Of a stretch of 64,000 bases of DNA, positions 16,926-30,438 are shown one piece after another (positions within the stretch are counted from its first letter, which is position 1; every line of letters starts with the position of its first letter). The translations under genes and the position numbers were made by a program. Below the pieces are notes generated by a model. The model searched no databases. It was not told the origin of the DNA and worked only from the letters and a program-made list of their open reading frames with translations. Origin of the DNA: Streptococcus mitis (GTDB taxonomy: Bacteria > Bacillota > Bacilli > Lactobacillales > Streptococcaceae); contig NZ_RJOB01000007.1 in NCBI RefSeq assembly GCF_003943935.1, positions 62,001 to 126,000 of the forward strand, given 5' to 3'.

Positions 16926-17747
16926 TTATGCACCCATTCCAAGTACAAATTTACCAAAGGCAGAAAGAGCCAAAGCAAGTACGATAATAATACCGATAGC
17001 TTTAGTAGAGTTCATACCTTTCTTACCAAGCAACCAGAAGATAAAGGCAGTAAAGATTGCTGGAAGCAAGCGTGGGAAGATTGAATTCAAGATGTCCTGG
17101 AAGTCAATCATTTTTTCACCGATTGGCAATTTATAAGAAACTTCAAAGTTGATCAATGTTGCTACAAGAGCACCCATCATGAAGACACCAAGTACAGATG
17201 CAGCGTCAATCAAAGCTGTCAAAGTACTTTGCATGTTGTTGATAAGGCTAACCCCTTCTTTGTAAGCAAATTCCAATTGTTTCCAACGGAAGATGTCATA
17301 AGCTACTGCAACTGCAATCCAAAGGAAGATACCCCAAGGTTGGCCAGCAATAGCCATAGTTGCTGCGACTGACCCCATGATAGCAGGTACAAGTGAACCA
17401 AAAATTGTATCTCCAAGAGGAGCGAATGGTCCCATCAAACCTGTCTTGATACCGTTAACGGCGTCTTTTGCACCCACACCATCTTTTTCTTCCATGGCAA
17501 GGTCAAAACCAGCGATAATGGTATGGAAGAATGGTGAAGTATTGAAGAATTGAGTATGAACTTTCATCATTTCTTTCAATTCAGGAGTGCCATCCCCATA
17601 CATTTTACGCAACTGAGGCAGGATCATGTAAAGGTAACCAGAAGCTTGCATACGTTCGTAGTTCCAACCCAATTGGAAAGTAAACAAGCTACGTTTGTTG
17701 ATTTGATTAAAATCTTCTTTTGTAAGTTTGTAATTAGAATTCGTCAT
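16926..17747 (-). CDS. PTS mannose-family IID component
   Basis: Membrane component of the PTS permease, 273 aa from the ATG at 17747 (MTNSNYKLTKEDF). It has the signature NYERMQASGYLYMILP, a long amphipathic N-terminal part and hydrophobic segments near the C-terminus. With IIC it forms the sugar-translocating channel. The start overlaps the IIC gene end at 17734 by 14 bases, so the two are translationally coupled. A longer frame from 17762 is less likely. Confidence 0.92.
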   Translation of the reverse strand: MTNSNYKLTKEDFNQINKRSLFTFQLGWNYERMQASGYLYMILPQLRKMYGDGTPELKEMMKVHTQFFNTSPFFHTIIAGFDLAMEEKDGVGAKDAVNGIKTGLMGPFAPLGDTIFGSLVPAIMGSVAATMAIAGQPWGIFLWIAVAVAYDIFRWKQLEFAYKEGVSLINNMQSTLTALIDAASVLGVFMMGALVATLINFEVSYKLPIGEKMIDFQDILNSIFPRLLPAIFTAFIFWLLGKKGMNSTKAIGIIIVLALALSAFGKFVLGMGA

Positions 17748-18639
17748 CTTCGATTTCCCCACTTTCTGATGGTGTAGAAGGTGCTGCTACAGCTACTTTT
17801 TGGCTATTTTTGAAGTGAAGCACTGCTAGGAAGATACCTACGATAGAGATACCAATCATAGACAATCCTTTGAAGTTGTTCACGAAACCAATTTTTTCAG
17901 CAACATCTTTAGGTAGAGTACCGATAATACCTGCAACAGCGCCACCAAGACCTGTTACATATGAGTAAAGAACAGTCAACATAGCTGTCAAACCAAATCC
18001 CATAGCAAGGTAGTGAAGATTACGTTTAACTGGAAGGTAACGAAGCAAGATTGCAAATCCAAGACCTGGAAGCATACGTCCTGCAAGTGTCAAGCCATCT
18101 GCAACCCATTTGTAGGCTTCAACGAAGTCTACTACTGATTGTACAAAGGCACCACCAAAGGCAAGCGCGAAGAAGACTGGAAGAGCACGAGATAGAGCCC
18201 AAGGAATCGCACCAAGTAAGTAGTTGCGTTCAATACCTTTATAGTCAAAGCGTTCGATTGCAGCATCCACACGGTGAGCGAAGAAGGTAGTAGTCATACG
18301 TCCAAGAACGTCGAAGTAAGTCAAGAGAGCTGCTACTGGCACAGCGATTGTTGTAATAGCCAGTGCTGTATCAATTCCTTGTGAAACAGAGAAGGCTGTC
18401 GCAAGAACCGCACCAGAAGTTGCGTCGATACGAGAAGCACCACCGAAGGTACCAACCCCAAGAACGAACAGTTGCAAGTTACCACCGATAAGCAGACCAG
18501 TAGTCACATCTCCCATAATTAAACCAGTAATGAAACCAGCAAATACAGGGGAACCTGCAGATGAAACGATCGTCAACTCATCACAGATTTGATAAGCTGA
18601 GTACAAAGTGAGAAGTAAAATTTGCCACCATTGTATCAT
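17734..18639 (-). CDS. PTS mannose-family IIC component
   Basis: Polytopic membrane protein of 301 aa, the sugar-binding channel subunit. The family features GFITGLIMGDVTTGLLIGGNLQLFVLG and several further hydrophobic helices are visible. It ends in a charged tail, GEIEDDEF. The gene order IIB-IIC-IID-IIA after bgaC fits a transporter for the product of the surface beta-galactosidase; in pneumococci this cluster is linked to Gal-beta-1,3-GlcNAc use. Confidence 0.93.
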   Translation of the reverse strand: MIQWWQILLLTLYSAYQICDELTIVSSAGSPVFAGFITGLIMGDVTTGLLIGGNLQLFVLGVGTFGGASRIDATSGAVLATAFSVSQGIDTALAITTIAVPVAALLTYFDVLGRMTTTFFAHRVDAAIERFDYKGIERNYLLGAIPWALSRALPVFFALAFGGAFVQSVVDFVEAYKWVADGLTLAGRMLPGLGFAILLRYLPVKRNLHYLAMGFGLTAMLTVLYSYVTGLGGAVAGIIGTLPKDVAEKIGFVNNFKGLSMIGISIVGIFLAVLHFKNSQKVAVAAPSTPSESGEIEDDEF

Positions 18640-18665
18640 AACAATGACCTCCTAAAAATTTTTTC

Positions 18666-19142
18666 CTATTTTAATAAACTCAAAAAGTCTGAAACTGGAT
18701 CATTTGGAACCATTTGAGCAGTTAATTTAACACCTTTTTCTGCTAGTTTGTGGAAATCTTCCACATCCTTGTCTACTACGTTGATAGAACGTGTAATAGA
18801 ACGAGTTTCTGGTGTTTGAGACATATTCCCAACATTAAGGGTTTCAAGTGGTACACCTGCTTCTACCAAACCAAGGAAACGGTCTGGTTTACGAGCCACG
18901 ATAAAGAGACGTTGGCTATCGTATTTTCCAGCAAGAATATTGGCTGCCGCTTTTTCAATTGGCAAAATACTCAATTTCACACCTGGTGGTGTCGCAAGTT
19001 TCAAACCACTCTTTTCAACATCGTTGTTGACAACTTCGTCGTCTACAACCATAATACGTGAAACATTTAGTTTCCCTGCCCAAAGATTGGCTACTTGTCC
19101 GTGGATCAAACGTCCATCGATACGGCATCCTACAATTGTCAT
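18666..19142 (-). CDS. PTS mannose-family IIB component
   Basis: Cytosolic 158-aa IIB enzyme with the phosphorylation histidine in CRIDGRLIHGQVANLW (His14). It accepts phosphate from IIA and gives it to the incoming sugar. The ATG overlaps the stop codon of bgaC (19139) by 4 bases, which ties sugar import to beta-galactosidase production in a single transcript. Confidence 0.93.
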   Translation of the reverse strand: MTIVGCRIDGRLIHGQVANLWAGKLNVSRIMVVDDEVVNNDVEKSGLKLATPPGVKLSILPIEKAAANILAGKYDSQRLFIVARKPDRFLGLVEAGVPLETLNVGNMSQTPETRSITRSINVVDKDVEDFHKLAEKGVKLTAQMVPNDPVSDFLSLLK

Positions 19143-20926
19143 AAATTTTCCCCCTTTATATGTTTTAGTGTAGGTTTACGAGTTAAATGAATCTCTTCTT
19201 TATATTCACCCTCTGTCTCAAAGATAATGATGCGGTTGGCACCCTCCTTAAGATAGCTATGAGGGATATAAAGCGAGAGGGTTGGGCCGACGTTCCAAAA
19301 ACGTCCTAGATTCTGCCCATTGACAAAGGCAACTCCCTTACCAAACTCAGATAAGTCTAGGTAAGTATCTTTTGGCTCTTGGACTGTAAAGTCATAAGCG
19401 TAAAAGGCTGGTTGTCCTTCTGCCCATCCTTTTGAAAAATCAATTTTCTCAGGATTATCTAGTGGAAGTGGATAGTGTTTCCAGTTTAGTAAGAAGTGCA
19501 AATCCTTACAAACCCCTGTCCGAATTCCCTTACGTTGCGTATCTGCTAAGAACTTATGTCCATAGTTGACACGCCCCATATTTTCTACCAAGATATCCAA
19601 TCTAGACAGCGCTTTCTCTTCACCTTGATAAAAAATATCTTCCCCAATTTCTGTCTGATATTGGGTTTCAACCCACTGACCATCGACATAAAGCTGGGCC
19701 CTATCTCGACCGTCAATGATACGAAGTCTTTCTTCTTCTGCATCCCAGTTTGTTTCTGTTCGATAGAGTAGGTAGCCGTAACTTTGTCCCAATTCCTCCA
19801 TCTTTTTAGGATAGAGACTTTCTACAGGACTTGACAGACTATCCAAGGTTTCAAACAAGGAAACTTTTTCAACTAGTGGAATAGCATCCAACTCCATACT
19901 CTCTTTGTAAAGTGGTTCTAACTGCGGATACTCTGGGAAATGTGTCGCCATCATCTTCTTGACTGCCAGATATTTGGCAGTTGGATTTCCTTCTTCATCA
20001 AGAAGAGCATCGTAATCATATGATGTAACTTGTGGCAAGTCCAAAGTCCCTCGAGCCGAGCAACCATTCATGAAGCCAAAGTTTGTACCACCATGGAACA
20101 TGTAAAGATTGATAGAGCCTTGCTCCAATACCTCACGAACAGCTTCTGCTAATTCTTTCGGATCCCGTGTGATAATCGGTTCTTTCCAACGATTAAACCA
20201 ACCATCCCAGAACTCCATACACATAAGTGGCCATTTCTTGCCATGCTCATCAAAGAATTCCTGCATCTGTGAAAAGTTGTAAGGTGCCTTAGAACCAAAA
20301 TTCCCTGTTACAAAGAGATCATCTTCGATTAAGGTTCCAGCTTTCAGAGTAGCTCGCCATGGACCATCTGATGTAAATAGGGGACAGGTTACGCCACGCT
20401 CCTCCATCAGCTGTCGAATTGCTCTCAGGTAAGCCTTGTCTTCTCCATAAGAACCATACTCATTTTCAACCTGCATCATGAGGATATTGCCACCATTGTC
20501 CAATAAATGTGGAACCAACCGTGCCAAGAGCTGATCATAGTAGCGACCAACAGCCTCAATATAGGCTGGGTCTGAGGAACGAATCCTCATATCTTTGGTT
20601 AAGAGCCAAGCCGGTAAACCACCAAATTCCCACTCCGCACAGATAAATGGTGACGGACGTACAATAGCATAGAGGCCTAAATCTTGTGCTGTTTGGAGAA
20701 ATTTCTCCAAATCCAGAGCTCCTTCAAAGTTAAACTCCCCCTCACTCGGTTCGTGTAGATTCCAAGCAACGTAAGTCTCTACCGTATTAAAACCAAGAGC
20801 CTTCAAGTTATAGAGAGAATGATACCAATCTTCTGGCGGAATCCTAAAATAATGAATGGCGCCGGACAAAATCTTGAACGGTTTCCCATCTAAATAGAAA
20901 TCGTCCCTAATCTCAAATCGTGTCAT
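19139..20926 (-). CDS. bgaC: GH35 beta-galactosidase BgaC
   Basis: Glycoside hydrolase family 35 enzyme of 595 aa. The acid/base glutamate is in MMQVENEYGSYGEDKAY and the nucleophile glutamate in LMCMEFWDGWFNRWKE. Pneumococcal BgaC removes galactose from Gal-beta-1,3-GlcNAc ends of host glycans; it is surface-associated although it has no classical signal peptide, and none is seen here. The ATG at 20926 (MTRFEIRDDFY) gives the usual 595-aa length; the upstream in-frame extension to 20944 is dismissed. It heads an operon with the IIB, IIC, IID and IIA genes and probably agaS and galM. A divergent GntR-type regulator follows upstream. Confidence 0.95.
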   Translation of the reverse strand: MTRFEIRDDFYLDGKPFKILSGAIHYFRIPPEDWYHSLYNLKALGFNTVETYVAWNLHEPSEGEFNFEGALDLEKFLQTAQDLGLYAIVRPSPFICAEWEFGGLPAWLLTKDMRIRSSDPAYIEAVGRYYDQLLARLVPHLLDNGGNILMMQVENEYGSYGEDKAYLRAIRQLMEERGVTCPLFTSDGPWRATLKAGTLIEDDLFVTGNFGSKAPYNFSQMQEFFDEHGKKWPLMCMEFWDGWFNRWKEPIITRDPKELAEAVREVLEQGSINLYMFHGGTNFGFMNGCSARGTLDLPQVTSYDYDALLDEEGNPTAKYLAVKKMMATHFPEYPQLEPLYKESMELDAIPLVEKVSLFETLDSLSSPVESLYPKKMEELGQSYGYLLYRTETNWDAEEERLRIIDGRDRAQLYVDGQWVETQYQTEIGEDIFYQGEEKALSRLDILVENMGRVNYGHKFLADTQRKGIRTGVCKDLHFLLNWKHYPLPLDNPEKIDFSKGWAEGQPAFYAYDFTVQEPKDTYLDLSEFGKGVAFVNGQNLGRFWNVGPTLSLYIPHSYLKEGANRIIIFETEGEYKEEIHLTRKPTLKHIKGENL

Positions 20927-20947
20927 GTTATTACCTTCTGACAATTA

Positions 20948-20985
20948 AAGTTCACGCTTTCATTTGTTGATATAGTAAATATATC
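20948..20985 (-). promoter_or_regulatory. Candidate cre and dyad operator before bgaC
   Basis: ATGAAAGCGTGAAC on the minus strand (20949-20962) resembles a CcpA cre site with one core mismatch. Beside it, GATATA/TATATC at 20969-20985 form a perfect 6-bp inverted repeat with a 5-base spacer, a possible site for the divergent GntR regulator. Both fit catabolite and substrate control of the bgaC operon, but neither is proven. Confidence 0.45.
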
Positions 20986-21245
20986 TCAATATCCTGCATT
21001 TGTCAATAGGTTTTCACAATTTTTTTCATTTTTTACCAACTTTTACACAAAAAACTTATAAAGATATAGATTTTACAGACAGATAGCTTCAAGTAGCGAG
21101 CATGTATAAAAATGTATAAAATCTCCTTTTTTATATGTAAATTAACCTTATAGCCTATTATTCTAATTTTTTTATTCAAAAGACTACTATTCTTTCCATT
21201 TTTATGGTAAAATCTTTAACGGAGAAGGAAAATCGAGGTGAAATT

Positions 21246-21962
21246 ATGGCAATTCCAAAATATCAATATATAAAAGATGAATTAAAGAACAAAATCATCT
21301 CTGGTCAATTTGCAAGTGGAGATAAATTTTACACTGAAGCTGAATTGATTGCAATGTATGATGTTAGTTCTATCACAGTTGTCCGCGCCTTAAACGACCT
21401 TGCCAAAGACGGTTATATTGTCCGCCAACAAGGAAAGGGTACATTCGTTTCACGCGCACGCAAACACAAACTCGTAGAGTTTTCAGATGTAGAAGTTTTT
21501 GAAACTAAAGATGATAAGGTTACCGTCCTTTCTATTGAACGCGGGAATAAACTAAACTACTTGGAAAAACTTGGGTTACGTGGTGATCAGTTCTATTACA
21601 AGATTGAACGTATCCGCGAAACAAATGGTGTTGTATACATCTACCACACATCCTATATTCCAGAACAATACATCAACGCAAATTATCCAAATCTTGAATA
21701 TTATAGTTCTATCTATAACCGTTTCAAATTGGATTACCACATTCACATGAATGATGAACATTTTGAAGAAATCAATGAAATAGCATTTCCAACTCCAGAA
21801 CATGCGGCTTCCGTCCTCGGAGTCGATAAACAATTCCCAACTGTTTTACAAACCAAGACTACTAAACTAGAGTCTACTGGTCAAGTTCTCGCATACAGCG
21901 AAACATATAAACGAGCGGATTACTACAAAATCAAATTCATTTCATGTGACCGTGATCACTAA
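21246..21962 (+). CDS. bgaR: GntR/HutC-family regulator of the bgaC cluster
   Basis: Transcription factor of 238 aa with an N-terminal winged helix (YQYIKDELKNKIISGQF, then SITVVRALNDLAKDGYIVRQQGKGTFV) and a C-terminal UTRA ligand-binding domain from about residue 95. The start at 21246 has GAGGTGAAATT before it; a longer frame from 21204 lacks a ribosome site. Divergent from bgaC and next to strH. The corresponding pneumococcal protein, BgaR, represses bgaC and its PTS genes; the ligand would be a phosphorylated sugar. Confidence 0.9.
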   Translation: MAIPKYQYIKDELKNKIISGQFASGDKFYTEAELIAMYDVSSITVVRALNDLAKDGYIVRQQGKGTFVSRARKHKLVEFSDVEVFETKDDKVTVLSIERGNKLNYLEKLGLRGDQFYYKIERIRETNGVVYIYHTSYIPEQYINANYPNLEYYSSIYNRFKLDYHIHMNDEHFEEINEIAFPTPEHAASVLGVDKQFPTVLQTKTTKLESTGQVLAYSETYKRADYYKIKFISCDRDH

Positions 21963-21966
21963 GAAG

Positions 21967-21996
21967 AAAGCCTGAGCGCCGCTTAGGCTTTTTCTA
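21967..21996 (+). terminator. Terminator of the GntR regulator gene
   Basis: AAGCCTGAGC and GCTTAGGCTT pair over a 3-base loop with one G-T pair, followed by TTTTCT. It lies just after the bgaR stop. Confidence 0.85.
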
Positions 21997-22019
21997 TACA
22001 TATTATACCACAATCAAAA

Positions 22020-22034
22020 GAAAACGCTTACTTT
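22020..22034 (+). promoter_or_regulatory. Weak cre-like site
   Basis: AAGAAAACGCTTACT in the bgaR-strH gap matches the loose cre form with one mismatch. It is further from strH than the site at 22218. Confidence 0.3.
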
Positions 22035-22170
22035 TTTGTGATCTTCTATATTTTGTAGAATATTTTATAGAAATAGGATTGAATTACACTATATATACAT
22101 ATGTTAATAAATAGAATTATATACTTAATTTTTATTAGTTTTTATACTTATTATAGTTTTGAAACAATAG

Positions 22171-26265
<4,095 letters not shown>

Positions 26266-26280
26266 GTCTTTTCGATAAAC

Positions 26281-26318
26281 AATAAACAGCGAGATTGTGA
26301 ACCTCGCTGTTTATTTTT
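26281..26318 (+). terminator. Terminator of strH, shared with convergent purB
   Basis: AATAAACAGCGAG (26281-26293) pairs perfectly with CTCGCTGTTTATT (26303-26315), followed by a T-run on the plus strand. It lies between two converging genes; the minus-strand side lacks a good T-run. Confidence 0.85.
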
Positions 26319-26321
26319 TAA

Positions 26322-27620
26322 TTAATCACCAAGTCCAAGACGTTCAAAGATATCATCCACTCGTTTAGTGTAGTAAAGAGGATTGAAGATTTCATCAATT
26401 TCCTCTTGAGTCAGGCGTGAGGTTACTTCTGGATCTGTTTCCAGAAGTGGTTTAAAGTCTACTTGGTTGTCCCAAGAGTAAGCTGTTTTTGGTTGCACCA
26501 AGTCATAAGCTTGCTCACGGGTCATTCCTTTTTCAATCAAGGTCAACATAGCACGTTGGCTGAAGATAAGACCGAAAGTTGAGTTCATGTTGCGGATCAT
26601 ATTTTCTGGGAAGACCGTCAAGTTCTTGACGATATTTCCAAAACGGTTAAGCATGTAGTCAATCAAAATGGTTGTATCTGGTGTGATGATACGCTCAGCT
26701 GATGAGTGTGAAATATCACGCTCATGCCAAAGAGCGACGTTCTCATAGGCTGTAAGCATGTGACCACGGATAACACGCGCAAGACCTGTCATGTTCTCAG
26801 AACCGATTGGGTTGCGTTTGTGAGGCATTGCTGAAGAACCTTTTTGACCTTTAGCAAAGAATTCTTCCACTTCACGTTGTTCCGATTTTTGAAGACCACG
26901 AATCTCAGTCGCCATACGCTCAATTGAAGTTGCGATGCTGGCAAGAACTGCAAAGTACTCAGCATGAAGGTCACGAGGAAGCACCTGTGTAGAGATTTCC
27001 TGAGCACGGATGCCCAGTTTGTCACAGACGTATTGCTCTACAAATGGTGGGATGTTGGCGAAGTTTCCAACCGCACCAGAGATTTTACCAGCTTCAACAC
27101 CAGCAGCTGCATGCTCGAAACGCTCGATGTTACGCTTCATTTCACTGTACCAAGTCGCCAATTTAAGACCAAAAGTTGTCGGCTCAGCATGCACACCGTG
27201 GGTACGACCCATCATGATGGTGAACTTGTGCTCCTTAGCCTTGTCAGCGATGATGTTGGTGAAGTTTTCAAGGTCACGGCGGATGATGTCGTTGGCCTGC
27301 TTGTAAAGGTAACCGTAGGCCGTATCCACCACGTCAGTAGAAGTCAAACCATAGTGGACCCACTTGCGCTCTTCACCAAGCGTCTCAGAAACCGCACGCG
27401 TGAAAGCCACCACATCGTGGCGCGTCTCCTGCTCAATCTCCAAAATACGGTTGATGTCAAAGTCCGCTTTTTCACGAATCAAAGCCACATCTTCCTTAGG
27501 GATTTCCCCCAACTCAGCCCATGCCTCGTCAGCCAAGATTTCCACCTCAAGCCAAGCACGGTATTTATTTTCTTCACTCCAAATGTTCGCCATCTCAGGG
27601 CGAGAGTAACGGTCGATCAT
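26322..27620 (-). CDS. purB: Adenylosuccinate lyase
   Basis: Enzyme of 432 aa acting twice in purine synthesis: it releases fumarate from SAICAR to give AICAR and from adenylosuccinate to give AMP. The family signature [16 protein letters not shown] is present, with catalytic His in [13 protein letters not shown]. The length is normal for Gram-positive PurB. It is the last gene of the purine block in transcription order and sits about 120 bases from the racemase-like gene, so it may have its own promoter. Confidence 0.95.
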   Translation of the reverse strand: MIDRYSRPEMANIWSEENKYRAWLEVEILADEAWAELGEIPKEDVALIREKADFDINRILEIEQETRHDVVAFTRAVSETLGEERKWVHYGLTSTDVVDTAYGYLYKQANDIIRRDLENFTNIIADKAKEHKFTIMMGRTHGVHAEPTTFGLKLATWYSEMKRNIERFEHAAAGVEAGKISGAVGNFANIPPFVEQYVCDKLGIRAQEISTQVLPRDLHAEYFAVLASIATSIERMATEIRGLQKSEQREVEEFFAKGQKGSSAMPHKRNPIGSENMTGLARVIRGHMLTAYENVALWHERDISHSSAERIITPDTTILIDYMLNRFGNIVKNLTVFPENMIRNMNSTFGLIFSQRAMLTLIEKGMTREQAYDLVQPKTAYSWDNQVDFKPLLETDPEVTSRLTQEEIDEIFNPLYYTKRVDDIFERLGLGD

Positions 27621-27737
27621 TGTTTGTTTTTCTCCTGTTCTGCATATTTATCTTTAAGTTCTAAGATTTAAATTCGTCTAATGATAGATTCATTTACGTC
27701 TTCACCCAATCTCATCACATGTTTCATTTTACGATTG

Positions 27738-28430
27738 TCACTTATTCACCGCCCACTCTGCTGCTTTCTCCGCATGTATCACTGTTGTGTCGTAGAGAGG
27801 CAGGTCAGTGTCGAATTGCTTGACGAGAAGACCAATCTCGGTACAACCCAAGATAACAGCTTCAGCGCCTGCTTTTTTCAAATCATCTATAACGGCAAGA
27901 TAAGTCTGCTTTGAGCTTTCTTTGATATCTCCTAGACAGAGTTCGTCATAAATGATTCGATTAACCTCAGTAATGCCAGCTTGGTCTGGAATCAGCACTT
28001 CTAACCCAGACTCTATTAATTTCTCCTTGTAAAAATCTTGAGTCATGGTGTACTTGGTCCCTAGGAGGCCGACTTTTTGAATACCGTCAGCCAACAAGGC
28101 CTGCGCAGTTGCCTGCGCAATATGCAAGATTGGAATCGTAATCTTTTCTTGTATCTGCGGAGCAACCTTGTGCATGGTGTTGGTACAAATAACGATGAAA
28201 TCCGCACCTGCTTGCTCCAAGCACTGAGCAATATCTGCCAACAGTTGACCACTTTTCTCCCAGTCTCCGACTGCTTGGTAATGCTCAATCTCTGCAAAAT
28301 CAACACTGTAAAGTAGAATCTTAGCTGAATGCAAGCCACCCAGCTCTTTTTTGATGGTTTCGTTGATGATTTGGTAGTAAGATGTGGTACTTTCCCAACT
28401 CATACCACCAATCAGACCGATAGTTTTCAT
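27738..28430 (-). CDS. Aspartate/glutamate racemase family protein
   Basis: Cytosolic 230-aa protein of the Asp/Glu/hydantoin racemase family (YgeA-type). The two catalytic cysteines are in DFIVICTNTMHKVAP and EAVILGCTEIGLLV, and the start MKTIGLIGGMSWESTTSYY is typical. The likely activity is PLP-independent amino-acid racemisation, substrate unknown. It sits within the purine block, 4 bases after the small gene at 28434, so it is co-transcribed, although no purine role is obvious. Confidence 0.85.
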   Translation of the reverse strand: MKTIGLIGGMSWESTTSYYQIINETIKKELGGLHSAKILLYSVDFAEIEHYQAVGDWEKSGQLLADIAQCLEQAGADFIVICTNTMHKVAPQIQEKITIPILHIAQATAQALLADGIQKVGLLGTKYTMTQDFYKEKLIESGLEVLIPDQAGITEVNRIIYDELCLGDIKESSKQTYLAVIDDLKKAGAEAVILGCTEIGLLVKQFDTDLPLYDTTVIHAEKAAEWAVNK

Positions 28431-28433
28431 AGA

Positions 28434-28670
28434 CTAATCAAATTCCTCCTTGCTTATAGCTACCGACGGATAATGTGGCAGGGTGTTAAGGTCAGTATCC
28501 AGCGGCAAGTCGTAGATTGCCAAATAATTGTCTGGATACTGAGCTGTCAGTTCTTGATATTTGGCCTTTACTGTTTCCTGGTCGCTGCTAGCAAAGAGCA
28601 CTTCCACAACAGCAATTTCTTTTCCTTCCTCCACAAAAGCATTAACGATGATTTGAATCATAGTCTTCAC
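28434..28670 (-). CDS. Small conserved hypothetical protein in the purine operon
   Basis: A 78-aa acidic protein (MKTMIQIIVNAFVEEGKE...) of unknown role. It has alternating hydrophobic strands and no membrane segment. It directly follows the purK stop (28671), so translation is coupled. A small gene at this place is also present downstream of purK in pneumococci, which supports it being real. No function is suggested by motifs. Confidence 0.75.
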   Translation of the reverse strand: MKTMIQIIVNAFVEEGKEIAVVEVLFASSDQETVKAKYQELTAQYPDNYLAIYDLPLDTDLNTLPHYPSVAISKEEFD

Positions 28671-29762
28671 CTAAAAATCAATCCCTTTCCCAAACTCCTC
28701 AACCTTATCTGGCGTATCACTGAACAAAGTCACATGGCCCATTTTTCGGTTGTGCTTCGCTTCTATTTTACCATACATGTGGAGGTGGGCGCTTGGATTT
28801 TCTGTGACATATTTTTCGGCAGCCTCGACATGCTGGCCGAGAACATTGAGCATAACAGCAGGCGCATGCAATTTGATGGTTGGCAATGGTGCTCCCAAAA
28901 CACCTAAGATATGGGTGTCAAACTGGGAGAAGTCGCAGGCTTCAATGGAGTAGTGACCAGAGTTGTGGGGGCGTGGAGCAATTTCATTGACTATAATATC
29001 ATCAGCTGTCGCAAACATTTCCACGCAGAGAGTTCCAGATAACTTGAGCTGTTCTGCAATTCGCACCGCCATGGCTTTGGCTTTATCAGCCAGACTTTCT
29101 GAAATGCGAGCAGGCACGATGGTCTTAGACAGGATATTGTTTCGATGGATATTTTCCTGAACTGGGAATACCGTCACATCCTTGCCATTTCCTGACACGA
29201 TGACAGAAATTTCAAGGTCAAAGTTGACAAATTCTTCCAAGACACAGTCTGCTGAATCCGCTAGTGCATAAGCTTCTTCCAAATCTGCTTCTGAGCGAAT
29301 AACCTTTTGCCCATGACCATCGTAGCCACCAGTCGCAGTCTTGAGGACATGGTTTTTCGACAGGTCGATATCTGCCAAATCTTGGCTAGAAGTCACGACC
29401 TTGTAGGGTGCCACGGTGACTTGGGCTTTGTTTGAGAGAAAGTCCTTTTCAAAGATGCGATTTTGAGAAATACGGAGTAGGTCTGTTCCTTGAGGGAGTT
29501 GCCCATCCTTAATAACCGCATCCAAACCGTTGGCATCGACATTTTCAAACTCATAGGTGAGGACATCGCAACGCTCCGCCAACTGACGAAGGGCGTTCAC
29601 ATCATTATAAGGAGCCACGATGATTTCAGCCACGCGAGAGGCAGGGCAATCCGCCGCAGGATCCAGCGCGATAACCTTGTGCCCCATGTAGATAGCAGAA
29701 ATGGCCATCATCTGCCCCAGCTGACCGCCACCGATAATTCCGATTGTTTTAGATGAGCTCAT
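28671..29762 (-). CDS. purK: N5-carboxyaminoimidazole ribonucleotide synthase
   Basis: ATP-grasp enzyme of 363 aa that makes N5-CAIR from AIR, bicarbonate and ATP. The glycine-rich start [28 protein letters not shown] and the ATP-grasp motif [17 protein letters not shown] are visible. I chose the start at 29762 (MSSSKTIGI), which overlaps the purE stop by 14 bases; the 20-residue extension would lie inside purE. It works in sequence with PurE. Confidence 0.95.
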   Translation of the reverse strand: MSSSKTIGIIGGGQLGQMMAISAIYMGHKVIALDPAADCPASRVAEIIVAPYNDVNALRQLAERCDVLTYEFENVDANGLDAVIKDGQLPQGTDLLRISQNRIFEKDFLSNKAQVTVAPYKVVTSSQDLADIDLSKNHVLKTATGGYDGHGQKVIRSEADLEEAYALADSADCVLEEFVNFDLEISVIVSGNGKDVTVFPVQENIHRNNILSKTIVPARISESLADKAKAMAVRIAEQLKLSGTLCVEMFATADDIIVNEIAPRPHNSGHYSIEACDFSQFDTHILGVLGAPLPTIKLHAPAVMLNVLGQHVEAAEKYVTENPSAHLHMYGKIEAKHNRKMGHVTLFSDTPDKVEEFGKGIDF

Positions 29763-30237
29763 TTGTCGACTCCTCTGCGATTTTTCCTTGTTCTTCTGCG
29801 AAATCTGCCAAAGCTGTCGCAATAGCCTGATTCTCTACTGACAAGAGACGGAGGGCGAAGAGAGCCGCATTTGTCGCACCAGCTTCACCGATAGCCATTG
29901 TCGCAACAGGCACCCCACCCGGCATCTGGACGATAGAGTAGAGCGAGTCCACACCACTAAGGGCACGCGATTTGACGGGCACACCGATGACTGGAAGGGT
30001 AGTTTTGGCTGCGACCATCCCTGGCAAATGGGCTGCGCCTCCAGCACCTGCGATGATGACCTTGATGCCATGGCTACGGGCCTCCTCCGCATGTCTGAAC
30101 ATGAGATCTGGTGTACGGTGGGCAGAGACAACCTTCTTTTCATAGGCTACACCAAAGCGGTCTAGGACTTCTGCTGTTTTTTGCATGGTTTCCCAGTCGG
30201 ATTTTGAGCCCATGATAATGGAAATTACGGGTTTCAT
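29749..30237 (-). CDS. purE: N5-CAIR mutase
   Basis: Class I PurE of 162 aa converting N5-CAIR to [15 protein letters not shown] holds the substrate phosphate-binding motif, SAHRTPD the catalytic histidine region, and [12 protein letters not shown] the second conserved loop. The gene is first of the purE-purK pair. A 200-base gap with hairpins separates it from purD. Confidence 0.95.
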   Translation of the reverse strand: MKPVISIIMGSKSDWETMQKTAEVLDRFGVAYEKKVVSAHRTPDLMFRHAEEARSHGIKVIIAGAGGAAHLPGMVAAKTTLPVIGVPVKSRALSGVDSLYSIVQMPGGVPVATMAIGEAGATNAALFALRLLSVENQAIATALADFAEEQGKIAEESTNELI

Positions 30238-30438
30238 TTCTTCTCCTTTTTACTGTTTTTCAACAATCACCTTAGGTTGTGAGGGACGGAAGCAAACCTT
30301 CGGTTTCGTTCCTAAACTTGGAGCCTAAGGTCTCAAAGTTTCCCCCGACCAGAACATTTACTGTTCTGGCCTTTTCACCACGGCGACCATTATCTTAGTT
30401 TGGCTCGCTTTCGCTCGCCATGACAATTTTTGTGTCTG
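30238..30438. other. Gene-free gap with hairpins between purD and purE
   Basis: No convincing gene is seen. It contains an imperfect hairpin around 30289-30316 (GGAAGCAAACC and GGTTTCGTTCC over a 3-base loop), a shorter complementary pair near 30338-30370 around CCAGAACATTTACTGTTCTGG, and a GCGAGCGAAAGCGAGC palindrome near 30404-30418. Three hairpins in 150 bases suggest an RNA-level element controlling readthrough from purD into purEK. Confidence 0.5.
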